This document shows, in pieces, positions 7,353 to 19,235 of a stretch of 64,000 bases of DNA (position 1 is its first letter; each line of letters begins with the position of its first letter). The position numbers were made by a program, and so were the translations under genes. Where the stretch lies: contig CM061253.1 in assembly GCA_022605425.2 (NCBI GenBank), forward strand, positions 384,501 to 448,500. Direction: 5' to 3'. The stretch comes from Hamiltosporidium tvaerminnensis (lineage: Eukaryota > Microsporidia > Dubosqiidae). The notes beneath the pieces are model-generated. The model ran no database searches, had not been told where the DNA came from, and was given only the letters and a program-made list of their open reading frames with translations.

Positions 7353-8079
7353 TTATTTAAAAGTATAACATCTTTTTTTTAAAACAGTGGCAAGTGTTAT
7401 ATTTGTTTTCATGACATTAACGCAGTTCTAGGTTTAACATAAATAACTATTGTTTAACAGTTCATCGGTGCTTCTGTAATACCTATGTTACTTATATTTT
7501 CATCTACCAGGTGTGTAGAACCTAATTACTAGGCGAGGCAGTTGCCCGGGGTTCGTTAATGTCCGTTGCATGGAGTGTGATCGAAGGCCGAAGCCCCCCT
7601 GGGCTCCCCCAAGACTATGCAGCATTCCCACTTACTCTACACTTTCTGAACCCAATAAACTTCTAGCTAAGATATATTTCAGAGATTTACATGGGGTCCA
7701 CCTAGACAGTGCAATGGTATGCCAACAGGTATGACCTGCTAATTAGCTTTCCCGGCTTTTAATGGTTTTTATTTTTATATCTCCCAGGCGCTAAGTCTTT
7801 TGGCCCGAGTGAGCAAGGCTTGGTTTCCATGCTTTTACATGGCAATTATCTACAAGTTTAGCTGCTATCTGCAATCTGGTTACATAAAAAACTACAATAA
7901 ATTTGTAAAAATGGTTTCGCCTTTTCTTAGACCACTTCCCCTAATAACAACTCCCATGGAACAACCGAAGATGTAGTGTGGTTGTATTCCACCAAAAATC
8001 CAAACCGTGACTTTACACCAGTTTCACAGACTCATTACCAAGCAGAAAGTTTTTTATGTGGGTATCCTCTTTCCACTAA
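7353..8079. repeat. About 730-bp dispersed repeat, copy 1
   Basis: This block is clearly richer in G+C than its surroundings and is repeated in the same orientation at 55,478-56,208 with high identity, and in decayed form at 41,165-41,800. Shared landmarks are GGCAAGTGTTATATTTGTTT, GACATTAACGCAGTTCTAGG, TACCAGGTGTGTAGAACCTA, ATGCAGCATTCCCACTTACT and TTTCCATGCTTTTACATGGC. No long ORF is conserved between copies, so it may be a non-coding element (SINE- or MITE-like) or part of a larger one. On the minus strand it lies just downstream of the retrotransposon fragment at 8,095-8,705. Confidence 0.8.
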
Positions 8080-8094
8080 TATTTTTTATTGTAA

Positions 8095-8705
8095 TAAAAT
8101 TCAGGGTTAAAATATTTTTACCATTTTTTTATGTTTTCTTCTAGCTCTTTAACCACTGCTGTCTCTTCTTCCAAATCCGACTCTTCATTTATGTTGTTGG
8201 TCGGTTCCTCTAAAGTGGTCCTCCTTCTGAAATAAGGGGTGTATTATTTTTCGGTTTAAAATTTTTTGCACCACCTTCCTCTCTCTTCGCTTCTTTTAAA
8301 GGAGGTGTTGGTTCCTCATGCATCTCTGCTCTCATAATAACACCCATTGACGCTCTCTCGCAGCTCTCTTCGGCATTTAGTCCTGACTCAAATCCTCCTT
8401 GTCGATCAAAGGAAATTGTTTCGACTTTCTTCTTAAGTACTATAGACTGAATGTATGCCTCTAGATTCATGAGTATTTCAAGTCTTTTAAAAAGATCTTT
8501 ATGGTATTTTGTCACAATACCGCCAGGTCATGACATAAGGGATTACCTCAACACCACACTTATAAATAAGACCCAACTCATTGGCTAGCAGGTCATACTT
8601 CCTAAGTTTTTTAGTTTCAACCATTTGAAGTGAACATTGGAAAGTGATTTCTACTTCAATGAGTGTTATCTTATTCTTCTTCTTATCTAAAATAAATATG
8701 TCCGG
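8095..8705 (-). mobile_element. 5'-truncated retrotransposon 3' end
   Basis: On the minus strand this matches the last 0.6 kb of the retrotransposon copies at 28,443 and 48,857. It starts inside the endonuclease segment (GPDIF-type, LDKKKNKITLIEV), continues through YIQSIVLKKKVETISFDR, and ends with the non-coding tail AATATTTTAACCCTGAATTT. The abrupt 5' loss is typical of incomplete target-primed reverse transcription. The reading frame is broken. It adjoins the 730-bp repeat. Confidence 0.85.
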
Positions 8706-11700
8706 TCTGTAATTATAAAATATACAATAAATATTAAAAATATAGGAATAAATTTCATGTTTTTTTCCTTCGAATTTCGTTTTTTAGTTTTAGACTCAGA
8801 ACTGCTAAATGCATTTAAAATTTTATTTTTTATAAATTATTTTAATCAAACGAAATTTTTGGTATTTTCTATATTTTTAGCAAAAATCCGATAAAATAAA
8901 ATTGCTTTTTTTTTATATTTTAATTAGAATCACTTTTGAATTCGAACAAAAATATTATGTTTTATTTTCTAGAAACTATAGCATGCTGCAGGTTTTTAGG
9001 CATTTTGATGGAGAAAAAACTCGCAAAATATTTCATTATTTGTGCTTATTGCGTTTGATTTTGTCAAAAGTCGAACTTCTGTATTTGATACTTTCAAAAA
9101 TATATATATTTGATACAGACAAAAGATTTCTAGATATATTTTTTCACGTCAAATCGTAATAAAAAAAGTGTTTCCGTGCAAGGCTACTATAAATTTGAAT
9201 GTTATAAAGTTCTCAAATGAATTTAATAAATATTAGTATTACCTCTATATATGTGTATGAAGAATTACGAAAATTTGTGATTGTAGGTTTATTTTTATGA
9301 ATTTATATCATTTCAAATCTGCGTAATTGAATTTTTATATTTAGATTAAGAATAAATTTTTTTTCGTATTTTGAATTCCAGGTTAAATATATTTGGTCTC
9401 CTTTATCAAATTTATTAGCAATATTATTTAAATATTCTATATCAGAGCTCGATTTATGTGCATTACAAGTTTCTTTTATCAGGGTTTGTTTATCTAAAAT
9501 ATAAATGTAATGTTTTTAACTGTTTAACATCAATAATCGGTACTGAATTGTGATCAACAGGATAAATATTTAGATACGAGAACATTTAGAGTTTTTTACG
9601 ATATCTAAACAATGCGTTTAAATTTCTGTTCGGCTTTTATTTGATTCGGATTCAAGTCTTTTCTCAAGAGAACTGGTTTCTATATTATTTTTATAATGTT
9701 GTTTCAGATATAAAAGTTTCTATCTTTACAGGTATCTGGTTGATTTAACGATACACTACAGAGGGATTTGTCATAATACATTTTCAGTTATCACATTCGA
9801 AATTATCTCGATAAAAATTTATAAATGAGCCCGAATGCTTGATTCAATAGGTATTACTTTGTTGTTTAAACGGTTGAATTAATTAAATTGAATTGTTTCA
9901 AGTAATTTTTAGATTCAGAGTGTAATCTTGTTTATACTCTCGTCTGGAATAACATATATGGCCCTATTATCACAAATTTTGATATCAATATTATTATGTA
10001 AACAATTGTATCATACGCATTAAGAGATTTTTCTATAATTAAAAGACCTCAATTCGTATTAAAGACGTGAAATAATATCTATATAAGAGAATTGGATATC
10101 CAATTAGCTTATTTTAACGTCGAGTTTATTCTGATCAGGGCATTTTTTATGAACCAGTAGCATATAGCTCTACCGAATGTCTAAAATGTTCTACTGTGTT
10201 ACACTTTTCCTATTCATCTCTAAATGCTATTTCTCTCGAACGTAGCAATAAATCGCGTTTTTTTCTTTGCACTTGTGTTTAATATTAAGACTTTTGATTA
10301 TTATCAATATCCTAGCATCTATTTCTAGAATTATATAACTTTAAATTTAGTTTCAGACTTTCATTTTAATCAAGAAATTCACTAGTTGAGTCCCTAATAT
10401 TTGTCTCGTGATATTATATTCTATACTATATTGGAATTTAATACAGATTTAGTAGAGCAAGGTAGGTTTGCTATATTTTTCAGTTTAAAACTTATGTTTA
10501 AAAAATTTGAATATCATTCCATATCCCAGCAAATCGAATAATTTCCAAATTTGCATCCACTAAGCAATTCATAATCGTGCAGATATCTTCAGAATGTATT
10601 AAAAGAGGCTAATTTGCGCTCTACATCATGCTATAGATATGTCTTTTTAGTCATCAACTCTAAAGTAACACTCGTACCTAAATAAGTCGGCAGTTAAATG
10701 AAAATGATCTGAATGATAGCTTGATAAAGATATTTTAGTTATTTATTTATTTCTTAAAATAATATTTTTTTATTTCATTTTATGTGAAGAATTCATTTTT
10801 GTAGAGTGTATGCAGAATTTCTACTTCTTCTTGAAATTTAAGAAATTTTAATATTTACTACTATTTTATACTATTTATTTGCATTCGTAAAAAAATAATT
10901 ATACTTACATGAATAACGGTATCTTCACAGTCATTATCATTGTCGCTGAACTCTCTTCATAAATTTTAGCTACCAATTTGTCTAAAAAATTTAACTTATT
11001 CGCTATCATTATTCCCAATCTTCGTCTTTCATTTCAAAAAACCGCAGGAAATCAATTAAAAAGCGATTATTCGTAGAAAGAAAACTTTTGTTTGTATTGC
11101 TACTTTTGTGTATTTAATATTTAGAAGAGACTTGGAAACTTTATAAAAAAGACAAAAATAAGAAAATAATAATTATTTCATTGTGGTATTAATATTCATT
11201 TTCAATATTCACATTCTTTCGGGTCTACTTAAATATATATTTTTTTCCTTTTTAAATCAATAAAGATCAAAATCTGACCAACATGATTGGTATATAATTC
11301 TTTTTTGACATAAGCATAATTTCTGAAATCATAATTGTGTTTGAATACATATTTTCTTTTGCTTTTCATATTATTTTTATTAAAAGCAAAAATAGAAAAA
11401 TGGTTTTTTTTGAGATTTGACATTCTCTACTGTTTTTACTAGTTATCTGAACACAATCCTCGTTTTTATACCCTCAAGCCAAATTGTTATGATACTTCCG
11501 GTATAAGTTTATACAAACGTGGGAAAATGATTTATATGATCGGTATCTCGTAGTAACTGGTTTTTGTAATATAGCACACAAGCTTGCTACAGAAAAGAGG
11601 AGCTTGTAACGTGTTGCAAGTTAATAATTTTCGTAATATAATCTAGATATTTATTAAACTTCGTAAACCTTTTCATATTCAATTATGAAATGAATTCAAG

Positions 11701-13150
11701 AAAGATTCTAGTTCTGAAGTAAGTTAAGGATTTGAAAAATCTTGCAAAAAAAACAATGTTCAAATAGATCAAGAAAAAATATGTATGATAATCTTTGTTG
11801 TTGTCTATACCAAAGGTCTTGATCTATCACTGGAACAAAACTGCCAATCTCATAGCAAATATATATTTGCACGAATTTCAAAGTTTTGATAACTTACGAT
11901 AAATTCTAACTAGGAATAGATAGAAGTTACGAGATTTTTAAATCGCGTTTACTTTAATATTCAATGCTATTTGGTGTAATACTAAAAAAATCAATTATCA
12001 AAAACAGAGCCTTTCAAAAATAATGACGCGGCACTATTTTAGATTAACGGCGCAAGTTTTTCTTTTTAGAATCAAGAGTTTTCCCACCAGGATTTTATCG
12101 AAAAGATCTTTATTACGTACGGGATATGTAATTTCACTTTCATGTTTTGTTTATAGGCGAATCTAGGTTTTCATTTCTTTTTAATTTTTTATTGTATATA
12201 TTTGCGCCTAAATCATACACGCTATAAAGTTTTTATAGCAATGGCGAAAACCTGTCTATTAATTTGAAAATCAAAGTGTATTTGAACGATACTATTGCAT
12301 TATTAGCCGGAAGTTTTATTCTCTGTAATCAACTAGCAAATTAATTTCCACTATTTCTTAATTACTCTCAAATACTCATCTCCCAAAGTCATATAACAAG
12401 CAGATTCGCCCAAAAAGTATAACTGCTACAAAATATTACATTTGAAGGTTTATTTTAATAATCATACTTCCATATCCTTAATATGTTTTATTATGTACAT
12501 TTTTACTATTTCGATTTTCGAGGTAAATATAATCTTTCGCATGTAACACCATAGAAGTTCTGAAAAGTCTTTTTAGGCATTTTATAAAATTTATCTTTAC
12601 TTTTAAACAAAAGAAATAGACAAACCCACTTTACTGTTTCTACCTTGTTCGATATGAGCAGTAAATGTATGAGCCGGTTTGCTAATGCATAATTGTTGAA
12701 TGCTGCTGTTCCTCGTATCTTTGGTTAATTTATAGATGAAGGACCTGTTACAATAGAGTGAAATTTGCAAGGCATCCCATGTATGACGTTAATTCAGAAA
12801 ATTCTTCGTTTTTTTATCAAAACATGCGTTTAAGGTGATATAGTTAAAAATCAGCGAAAGATAAATTCTCAAAAAAAAATTTCAACTTTTCTAGAACTTT
12901 TAGTTTCGAATGAGTTTTCGCACGTTTTTAGTTGCTTTATTTTTAATTTATTTTGTGTTTAAACATGATTTTTTCTTACATCATAAAGACATTTAACTGC
13001 AGATTTAATTTTTTCAAAACACATAATAAATTTAGAAATTTTACGAATACCAAAAAATACACGCATATAGCACTTATAGTACAAGTATATCGGTTTATTT
13101 TTTTCTTTAATAACTAAAATGAAAAATTTTAAATATAAATCAGATGCATT
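8706..13150. other. AT-rich region without recognisable genes
   Basis: About 4.4 kb of AT-rich DNA. The reading frames found are short (85 codons or fewer), unlike any family I know, and of unbiased composition. Homopolymer runs are common. I see no repeat array, RNA gene or transposon remnant in it. Confidence 0.55.
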
Positions 13151-14632
13151 TTATTGTAAAACCGTTAGTAATATGTCCAAAGAGGATATAGCATTTCGTA
13201 AAAGACAATCTAAAATAGCAAACATAACGTTTTCATCTGTCATCACGCCGTTTTTCCTATATTTATACCGAATAAAAAAATAACTTGAAATAGTCTCGAG
13301 ATCTTCTTTTAAAGAAGGTAAATTTTCCAAAATTTTTTTCTTAAGTAATTTAGCAGCAATATCTTCATTGACACCTTTCGAACCATCTATATTGTTTTGT
13401 GCGTCTTTTTTAAAAATTTTATTTTCCTTCTTTTGATCTTCAAGCACCTGCTTACACCAACATTTGAGATTTAAAAAAATATTGGCTAAGCTTTTTACAG
13501 ATTTTTCTTTGAGAATCCCGATTTTTTCATCATTTCTTGTTTTTATAGAATTGTTAGTCATCATTTCTATTATCGGAGTCGCTAAATTTTTCAGTTTCTC
13601 TTTTGCAACTTCTTCTTCATATTTTTCGATATGCAAATATGAGCGAAAAACTACACGAATAGAAGTTTCAAATATAATATTAAAGAAATCTAGAAAATCT
13701 TCTACTTTTTTATGTTCCTCAATATCATTTATTCGCTTGCTTAAAATTGAATCACTCTCAGAAATTACACTTGATTTATTTAAAAATATTGAATAAAACA
13801 GATATTCGTATGATTCATAAGCTTTTTTAATGAAATTCTCAAAATTTGTCAAAAGCATGGTAACAAGTTGAACTCCTACAATGTCTAAAATTTTCAAAAA
13901 ATATTCCTGCAGTCTATTTTGATGAGATTTGTACATAATAAATATCAAAAAGCCCAGCAGTGGATTCTGTTTGGATCGATCGGGAATCCTCGAATATCTA
14001 ATACTACAATCAAAATCATACTTATCTTTATATTCTAAACTATAATATTCTATATCTACACAGTTTTCATCAAAAGTTTGTTCAACCATTGGAAAACCCG
14101 TCTCAAGGTTAATCATTTTTTTATTGAAATTACCGATATATTCTATAAAAAACGAAAATAACGTATTTTTTCGATAAAATAACAATCCAATATTTGTAAA
14201 TATATTTACTTTATATTGTTGCCCCAATTTTTTGAATTTAGGAATGTCAAAAATATATGGTAAATTTATGTACTCCAGTTTATCAAAGCATTCTATTGCC
14301 CAATCATACTCACGTGGGTTATTCTGCGAAATTCTTATACTATGCAGAATATCTAATATTTTTCCATGTATGTTTTTTTGTTTGGCACAAACACTTAGAG
14401 CTGGTGTAATCTGAAAATATTCTTCGACACCGAAAGTGGTAACTACATTAATCATACCAGAACATTTTTCTAAAATCAAAGCACCTTGTTTGGAATTTAT
14501 AAATTTTTCATATTCTTTCTGAAAATTTTCCGATCGTTTTTTTGCACTAAAGATGCAATATGTGATGAATATTGCTAGAAATAGAAAAATTCCTCCTATT
14601 ATAAGTATTCTTCGCCGTGTTTTTTTATCCAT
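13151..14632 (-). CDS. Uncharacterised membrane-anchored protein
   Basis: This is an intact 493-residue frame that I do not recognise. The N-terminus is KKTRRRILIIGGIFLFLAIF followed by about eight more residues to ITYCIF: a positively charged start and one hydrophobic helix (about residues 8-28), either a signal anchor or an uncleaved leader, leaving the rest probably luminal. The remainder is charged and helical, with a Lys/Glu-rich part at about 330-440 (EEHKKVEDFLDFFNIIF and later KKENKIFKKD). There is no visible zinc, nucleotide-binding or protease motif. A stretch near residues 55-75 (GMINVVTTF) faintly recalls the start of ubiquitin proteases but lacks their Cys box, so I do not assign it. 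The ATG at 14,632 was chosen because the frame upstream has only a TTG. It has no C-rich start motif, unlike the island genes. Confidence 0.75.
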   Translation of the reverse strand: MDKKTRRRILIIGGIFLFLAIFITYCIFSAKKRSENFQKEYEKFINSKQGALILEKCSGMINVVTTFGVEEYFQITPALSVCAKQKNIHGKILDILHSIRISQNNPREYDWAIECFDKLEYINLPYIFDIPKFKKLGQQYKVNIFTNIGLLFYRKNTLFSFFIEYIGNFNKKMINLETGFPMVEQTFDENCVDIEYYSLEYKDKYDFDCSIRYSRIPDRSKQNPLLGFLIFIMYKSHQNRLQEYFLKILDIVGVQLVTMLLTNFENFIKKAYESYEYLFYSIFLNKSSVISESDSILSKRINDIEEHKKVEDFLDFFNIIFETSIRVVFRSYLHIEKYEEEVAKEKLKNLATPIIEMMTNNSIKTRNDEKIGILKEKSVKSLANIFLNLKCWCKQVLEDQKKENKIFKKDAQNNIDGSKGVNEDIAAKLLKKKILENLPSLKEDLETISSYFFIRYKYRKNGVMTDENVMFAILDCLLRNAISSLDILLTVLQ

Positions 14633-16757
14633 GCAAGATTGCAAAAGAAGAAGAATTATTTATATTTCTCTAATTGATCGAAAACAAATGATGTTTATAT
14701 TTGATTGTGAAAAAAATTTTATTTGTTGATTTTCATCGAAATATAATTCAATTGGTAGTTTTAGATTTTAATTTATTTACAAACCCAATTATTAAAGATC
14801 AATTCCCTTTTGAATGATCAGCCAATTATTTTAAATTCAAATAGAAATTTAGAAATTAAATACATTTTTGGACCCAGAAAAAATAGATATAAATATAATA
14901 ACAATAAGAAGTTCGATTTGTTTTTCCTAAGTATTGATTTGATAAGCAGTTTCTAGGTAAATCGATATCTTTATATATAAAAATCTGACTATTTAAATGT
15001 AGTCTATAATTATTGATTTTTTTCATTATAATGAAGTACAATCGCAGTTATTTTGATATTCGGTTTACATTTAATAAATTATTTGTATTATAGGTTGGTT
15101 TATTCTACTCTTTTAACTGCATCATAGATATCTTCACTATCACATAAGCTTGAGTCTCTTTTTCAACTTCGCCTAAATGCATCATTCAAAATCAAGGTTT
15201 GATATTTTGCATGTTTGGTTTTAAAACATGCTGTGTGTTTTCTAGTTAAAACACACAAATTCCTTATAGCATCAAGCGTTGCTCTTGCATTCTCATTGGT
15301 ACAAATGCTTTTTTGATTAGGCATATATATTTCACTAAATAATAGTTTAATGCTTGGGAAATACAGAATGTAATCAAGCATATTCCTTTTTCCTACCGAT
15401 AATCACATATCACGGAATAATGTAGAATATTGTTGAAGGTTATTCTTTTACAACTTTAATTTTAAACAATGTACAATCCATCTAGAAAAATACCGAGGTT
15501 TATAGATTCTTCCAAACTTAAGCTGTATAGATGGAATAAATACCATATACAGAGTAAAATTCAAACATAGCTAAAACAATGTACCGAAATATTTTAAAAT
15601 TCCAGCTTTGGAAAAAAGCCCGTTGGGATTTATAATTGAAATTTTGTGATAATCAACTGAAGTAAATTCACTTTTATAAATAGAGAAATCTTCGGTGCTA
15701 AAGAATAGATTTCTCTGTGATATTTTATCATAAATAATCTTAAAAAATTTGAAATATAATTCTTAAAAACCGTTTTAGAATATAGCATTTTGATAGTAAT
15801 CTATAAAAAAATCTCAAAACCTAACTTAAAATAAATAAAGAAGATATTTAGTTTCTTTATTGATAATATTTATCGTGGTTCCTTTACTTTAAAAAATTCT
15901 TGCTTTTATATACTGTTAGAAAAAATCGAAATTACAGTTCAAACCTATAAAAAATTATAAAAAAAACAGAAACATGCATTTTATTGAGTTTTTTTTTGCA
16001 AAAAAATATCAAGATTGCTCTGGAAATTTTGAAATAAAAGTTTTTTTTACCTATTTTCTATAACTTGGAACTCATTAATTTATAACGAGATAGTAGTCCC
16101 AGAGACTATATTTGTCTAAAAAAAAGAATTCTGTTATTTTGCGCATTTCGCATTTCTTTCCGAAATTCTTTTAAAACAAACTTGCGATACGGAAATTATG
16201 GTGATATATCAAAGATAAATTTGAATGAAAACATACAAAGTAAACAATAATGATTTTTATTGGATTATTCTGTTTCAATCATGGAGAATAATGAAAAAGA
16301 TTCAAAAACATGCACATACCACAAATGAAAGAGCTACAGTACCAGATTGTTTCAGCGAAAAATAGTTATGAATAAGCAATAAAATAGTTAGAACGTTATA
16401 GAACTTCTTTTGTGTGAAAGAACGGAATAAAAATTTAAATACAGATTATAAAAGGAGAATTGCTGATTTTAATACAAATAAATTTTCAGTAAAGCAATTG
16501 CGATAAATAGAAGAAATTTTCGCAATTGTAGATTTAATAACGAATTTTCAGATATATTTAAATTAAAATAGGAAATTAAATTAAAATTCTATATTTAAAA
16601 TAATATTCCGTTTTGATTGCAAATTCTACAATATTAATTAAAATAAAGAATTTTAAATTAAATTATGTGTTTTATCAGTTCAATTTTTTTGTTTTAATAT
16701 ATTTTTAAAGATAAAAAGAACAAAAAAAATATTTAAAGAGATGTAAAATGTAGATCC
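14633..16757. other. AT-rich region without recognisable genes
   Basis: About 2.1 kb between two divergent accessory genes. The longest frame is 72 codons (15,163-15,381, minus) with no family resemblance. No repeats or transposon remnants are recognised. Promoters of both flanking genes must lie here, but no clear motif is seen. Confidence 0.55.
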
Positions 16758-19235
16758 ATGTATTCCTTTGGCTGTTTGCAAAATTTTTTTAGCTTGTATC
16801 ATGTAAAAAAGAATGGAATGTCTTACATGAATATGATAATGTTTATGATAGTGTGCCGTTGGTTTTTTGCTAGCACTTGCTGTTTAAAAGGCGTAAAATG
16901 CGCTACTCCGGCGAATAACGATCGAATAAAGTTTGGGTTAATAGATATCAATTGGAGAGACATGATTAGTGTAGAAGACCTTGCTTCTGTAGAGTATTGG
17001 TTGTCGCGTCCAATGGCAGGTGAAAAATCATGTTTGTGTTCCGGAAATCATTTCTTTATTGAACATAAGATACATCCTAAGTTTTTTGTTTGTTCTCTCG
17101 ACATTGCTTTTGAAAATCATGAACCACTACATATTTTTGAAGTTGATTATCGAGATGATTGGAATGTAAGATTTCGTGTCTTGAATGAATATTTAGCTAA
17201 AAATGAAAAGAAACCTTTTGTGTTTAAAGGTTCTTTTTGTGTGACGTATCAGTTGTTTAATGTTTTTGTCAAATATATGAAATGTGATTCGATTATTACA
17301 GGCCATAATTTATCTTACAAATTGTTCTATAGGCTTATAAAGCTTATAGATCTGCTTGATCCTGTTAGTAGTGAGTGTCTGAATGAATTTTATACGAAAT
17401 TATACCAAAATGGATTAATGAACGTTAGTGCTGTTAATATTCTGAAAGATCCCAAGAACTACAGAATACGTTATTTTAAAGAAAAAAGACGACAGAGGCC
17501 GTTTATGTACTTCCTTGGGGCAATAAATGAATCATTAAATGCGTGTCTAATTCCTGATACTTCTATGGTTTCAATATTTCAGAAAAAAAATCAAAGTATT
17601 GATCAGTGCTTTAGATATACAGAAAGTGTCCATAGACTGGTTTTAAAGATATCAGCTAACTCGTTAGAAATACTTATGGCAGCAATTACTGACAAAATGC
17701 GTGTCTTTAACTGGCTTTTGACTGTTACAAAAATTTCTGGGTATTTTTTTGATAATACTGAGTATACCTTTAATCCTATTAGATATCATAATATTTGTGG
17801 CTTTTTAAACTCAGATGCACCAAAAAAATGTTCACCTCCTTTAAAAGCTTTATCGTATGACTTTTTCGCATATTTAAGTGACGAAAATACACAAAGAATT
17901 TCATATTTGAAGTTCATGAATGTTGAAATAGATTTTGATCTAATTGGTACACTTTTTGGTGGAAATATTCTGACTGATTTTGAAGTATCTTTTTGTTCTA
18001 TTGGTAAATCTCAAAAAATAACAGAATTGTTAACGGAAATGCCGAATTTAAATGTTTTAATTTTACGCGGCTTTGAAATATTTCCAGATGATGTTGAAAA
18101 TATCCTTTGTTCAAAGATAAGACTTTTGGTTTTATATGACTGTGCAATGTGTCAAAATTCAATATGGAAACCACAAAAAAACCTTGTCTCTGGTTACGAA
18201 ATACTAAATAATTTAAGAACATTAAATATTTCCTATTCCAGACTTCCTTTTAATCTGGTAGAATTTTTGTTGAAATCAGTGAATCTCAATGATTTATTTC
18301 TTAATTTTTTTGAATTTCAACCTTCTGTTTTAACCTTTTCGGTATTGAGCTTAAAAAGACAATGGGATCGTTTGGAGATGAATGGATATGTTCCAAATGA
18401 CTATTTAAGCAAGTTTTTCATCGAAAACTCTGTTGAAGTTTTGAGTTTGTCTCAGATAAAAAAATTTAGTGATGTAAGGTTTATATTCTTTGTGCATTCC
18501 CTAAAAAAATCGGTTATCTCTTTGAATTTAAGTGATAATTCGATGGAATCTAAAGATTTTGAGTTGATTGATAACTTTAAGAATCTCGAAAAACTTAATC
18601 TTGCTTCTAGTCTTCCTTTAGACATTAGTAACATATCTGATTTAAGAATATTCGAATTGATAAATTATTTGGATATATCAAGAAATATCGTTGGTTTGGG
18701 AAATTCGGGTTTTATTTGTAGCTTTAAAAATTTAAGTTCTTTGAGTCTTGCTGGAGTTAAGATAGAGGCTGAATTGTTTAAAAGTATTTTTACAGACGTT
18801 TTATGTGATTCATTGGTTTCATTGGATCTTTCTGGCGTTGATTTGTGTTCTTCTGGATTTCAAAGAATTTTGAACTGCAAGAAACTTGAGGTATTACGCC
18901 TCAAAGTCTCCGCCGAAAATTCTCTGTCATATTATTGTGATTGTCTTTTGTCTACAACTGCTAGACATAATTTAAGTATTTTAAATCTAGAATTTGAGGA
19001 AAGAATTGATTTTGATGATCTCTTAACTCTAGCTGGTTTTTCGAATCTTTACGAAGCCAAAATTTCATGCAGTGAATTCGTGGGCATAGGTGTGGATGAT
19101 ATGAAAGAGTGTAAATTCAAAAATTCTAATTTTAGATTAGAGTTATGCTTAAGTGAATATAATGTTGATTCTTTTGCATTACAAGTCTTGTGTGATATGT
19201 TTAGCAAATATATGGTTTCCATTGTTTGTGTGTGA
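16758..19235 (+). CDS. Large secreted or membrane leucine-rich-repeat protein
   Basis: An intact 825-residue protein. A hydrophobic segment at about residues 21-42 (MNMIMFMIVCRWFFAS then TCCL) is a likely signal peptide. If the ATG at the MNM or the nearby MSY were used, that leader would be terminal, so the first ATG may not be the real start. Residues about 45-370 are a Cys-containing region of unknown fold. From about 375 to 820 there are irregular leucine-rich repeats such as VISLNLSDNSMESKDF, LEKLNLASSLPLD, SLSLAGVKIEAELFKSI and VSLDLSGVDLCSSGF. Microsporidia are known for expanded LRR families thought to be exported to the host interface. The ligand is unknown. A decayed relative lies at 53,036-55,345 (minus), sharing the pattern LKISANSLEILM and then WLLTVTKI versus LRLNDFNAKKLSKLM and then VFLLKITRI. 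It lacks the C-rich start motif. Confidence 0.82.
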   Translation: MYSFGCLQNFFSLYHVKKNGMSYMNMIMFMIVCRWFFASTCCLKGVKCATPANNDRIKFGLIDINWRDMISVEDLASVEYWLSRPMAGEKSCLCSGNHFFIEHKIHPKFFVCSLDIAFENHEPLHIFEVDYRDDWNVRFRVLNEYLAKNEKKPFVFKGSFCVTYQLFNVFVKYMKCDSIITGHNLSYKLFYRLIKLIDLLDPVSSECLNEFYTKLYQNGLMNVSAVNILKDPKNYRIRYFKEKRRQRPFMYFLGAINESLNACLIPDTSMVSIFQKKNQSIDQCFRYTESVHRLVLKISANSLEILMAAITDKMRVFNWLLTVTKISGYFFDNTEYTFNPIRYHNICGFLNSDAPKKCSPPLKALSYDFFAYLSDENTQRISYLKFMNVEIDFDLIGTLFGGNILTDFEVSFCSIGKSQKITELLTEMPNLNVLILRGFEIFPDDVENILCSKIRLLVLYDCAMCQNSIWKPQKNLVSGYEILNNLRTLNISYSRLPFNLVEFLLKSVNLNDLFLNFFEFQPSVLTFSVLSLKRQWDRLEMNGYVPNDYLSKFFIENSVEVLSLSQIKKFSDVRFIFFVHSLKKSVISLNLSDNSMESKDFELIDNFKNLEKLNLASSLPLDISNISDLRIFELINYLDISRNIVGLGNSGFICSFKNLSSLSLAGVKIEAELFKSIFTDVLCDSLVSLDLSGVDLCSSGFQRILNCKKLEVLRLKVSAENSLSYYCDCLLSTTARHNLSILNLEFEERIDFDDLLTLAGFSNLYEAKISCSEFVGIGVDDMKECKFKNSNFRLELCLSEYNVDSFALQVLCDMFSKYMVSIVCV

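Noticed and set aside
7353-8079. rRNA fragment or spacer
   Set aside because: The G+C-rich block was considered for rRNA, but I could not match it to any conserved rRNA segment.
7353-8079. Retrotransposon 3' UTR
   Set aside because: In copy 3 the neighbouring retrotransposon relic is in the opposite orientation, and the retrotransposon tail ends before the repeat in copy 1.
8902-9159. 85-codon frame in AT-rich DNA
   Set aside because: Its Phe/Leu/Tyr/Ile-rich composition is expected of AT-rich non-coding DNA. No family resemblance and no conserved copy.
13151-14632. Ubiquitin-specific protease
   Set aside because: Only a faint GMIN start-like segment. The Cys box and His box are not visible.
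15163-15381. 72-codon minus frame
   Set aside because: It has mixed composition, but no recognisable domain, start motif or second copy. Evidence too thin to call a gene.
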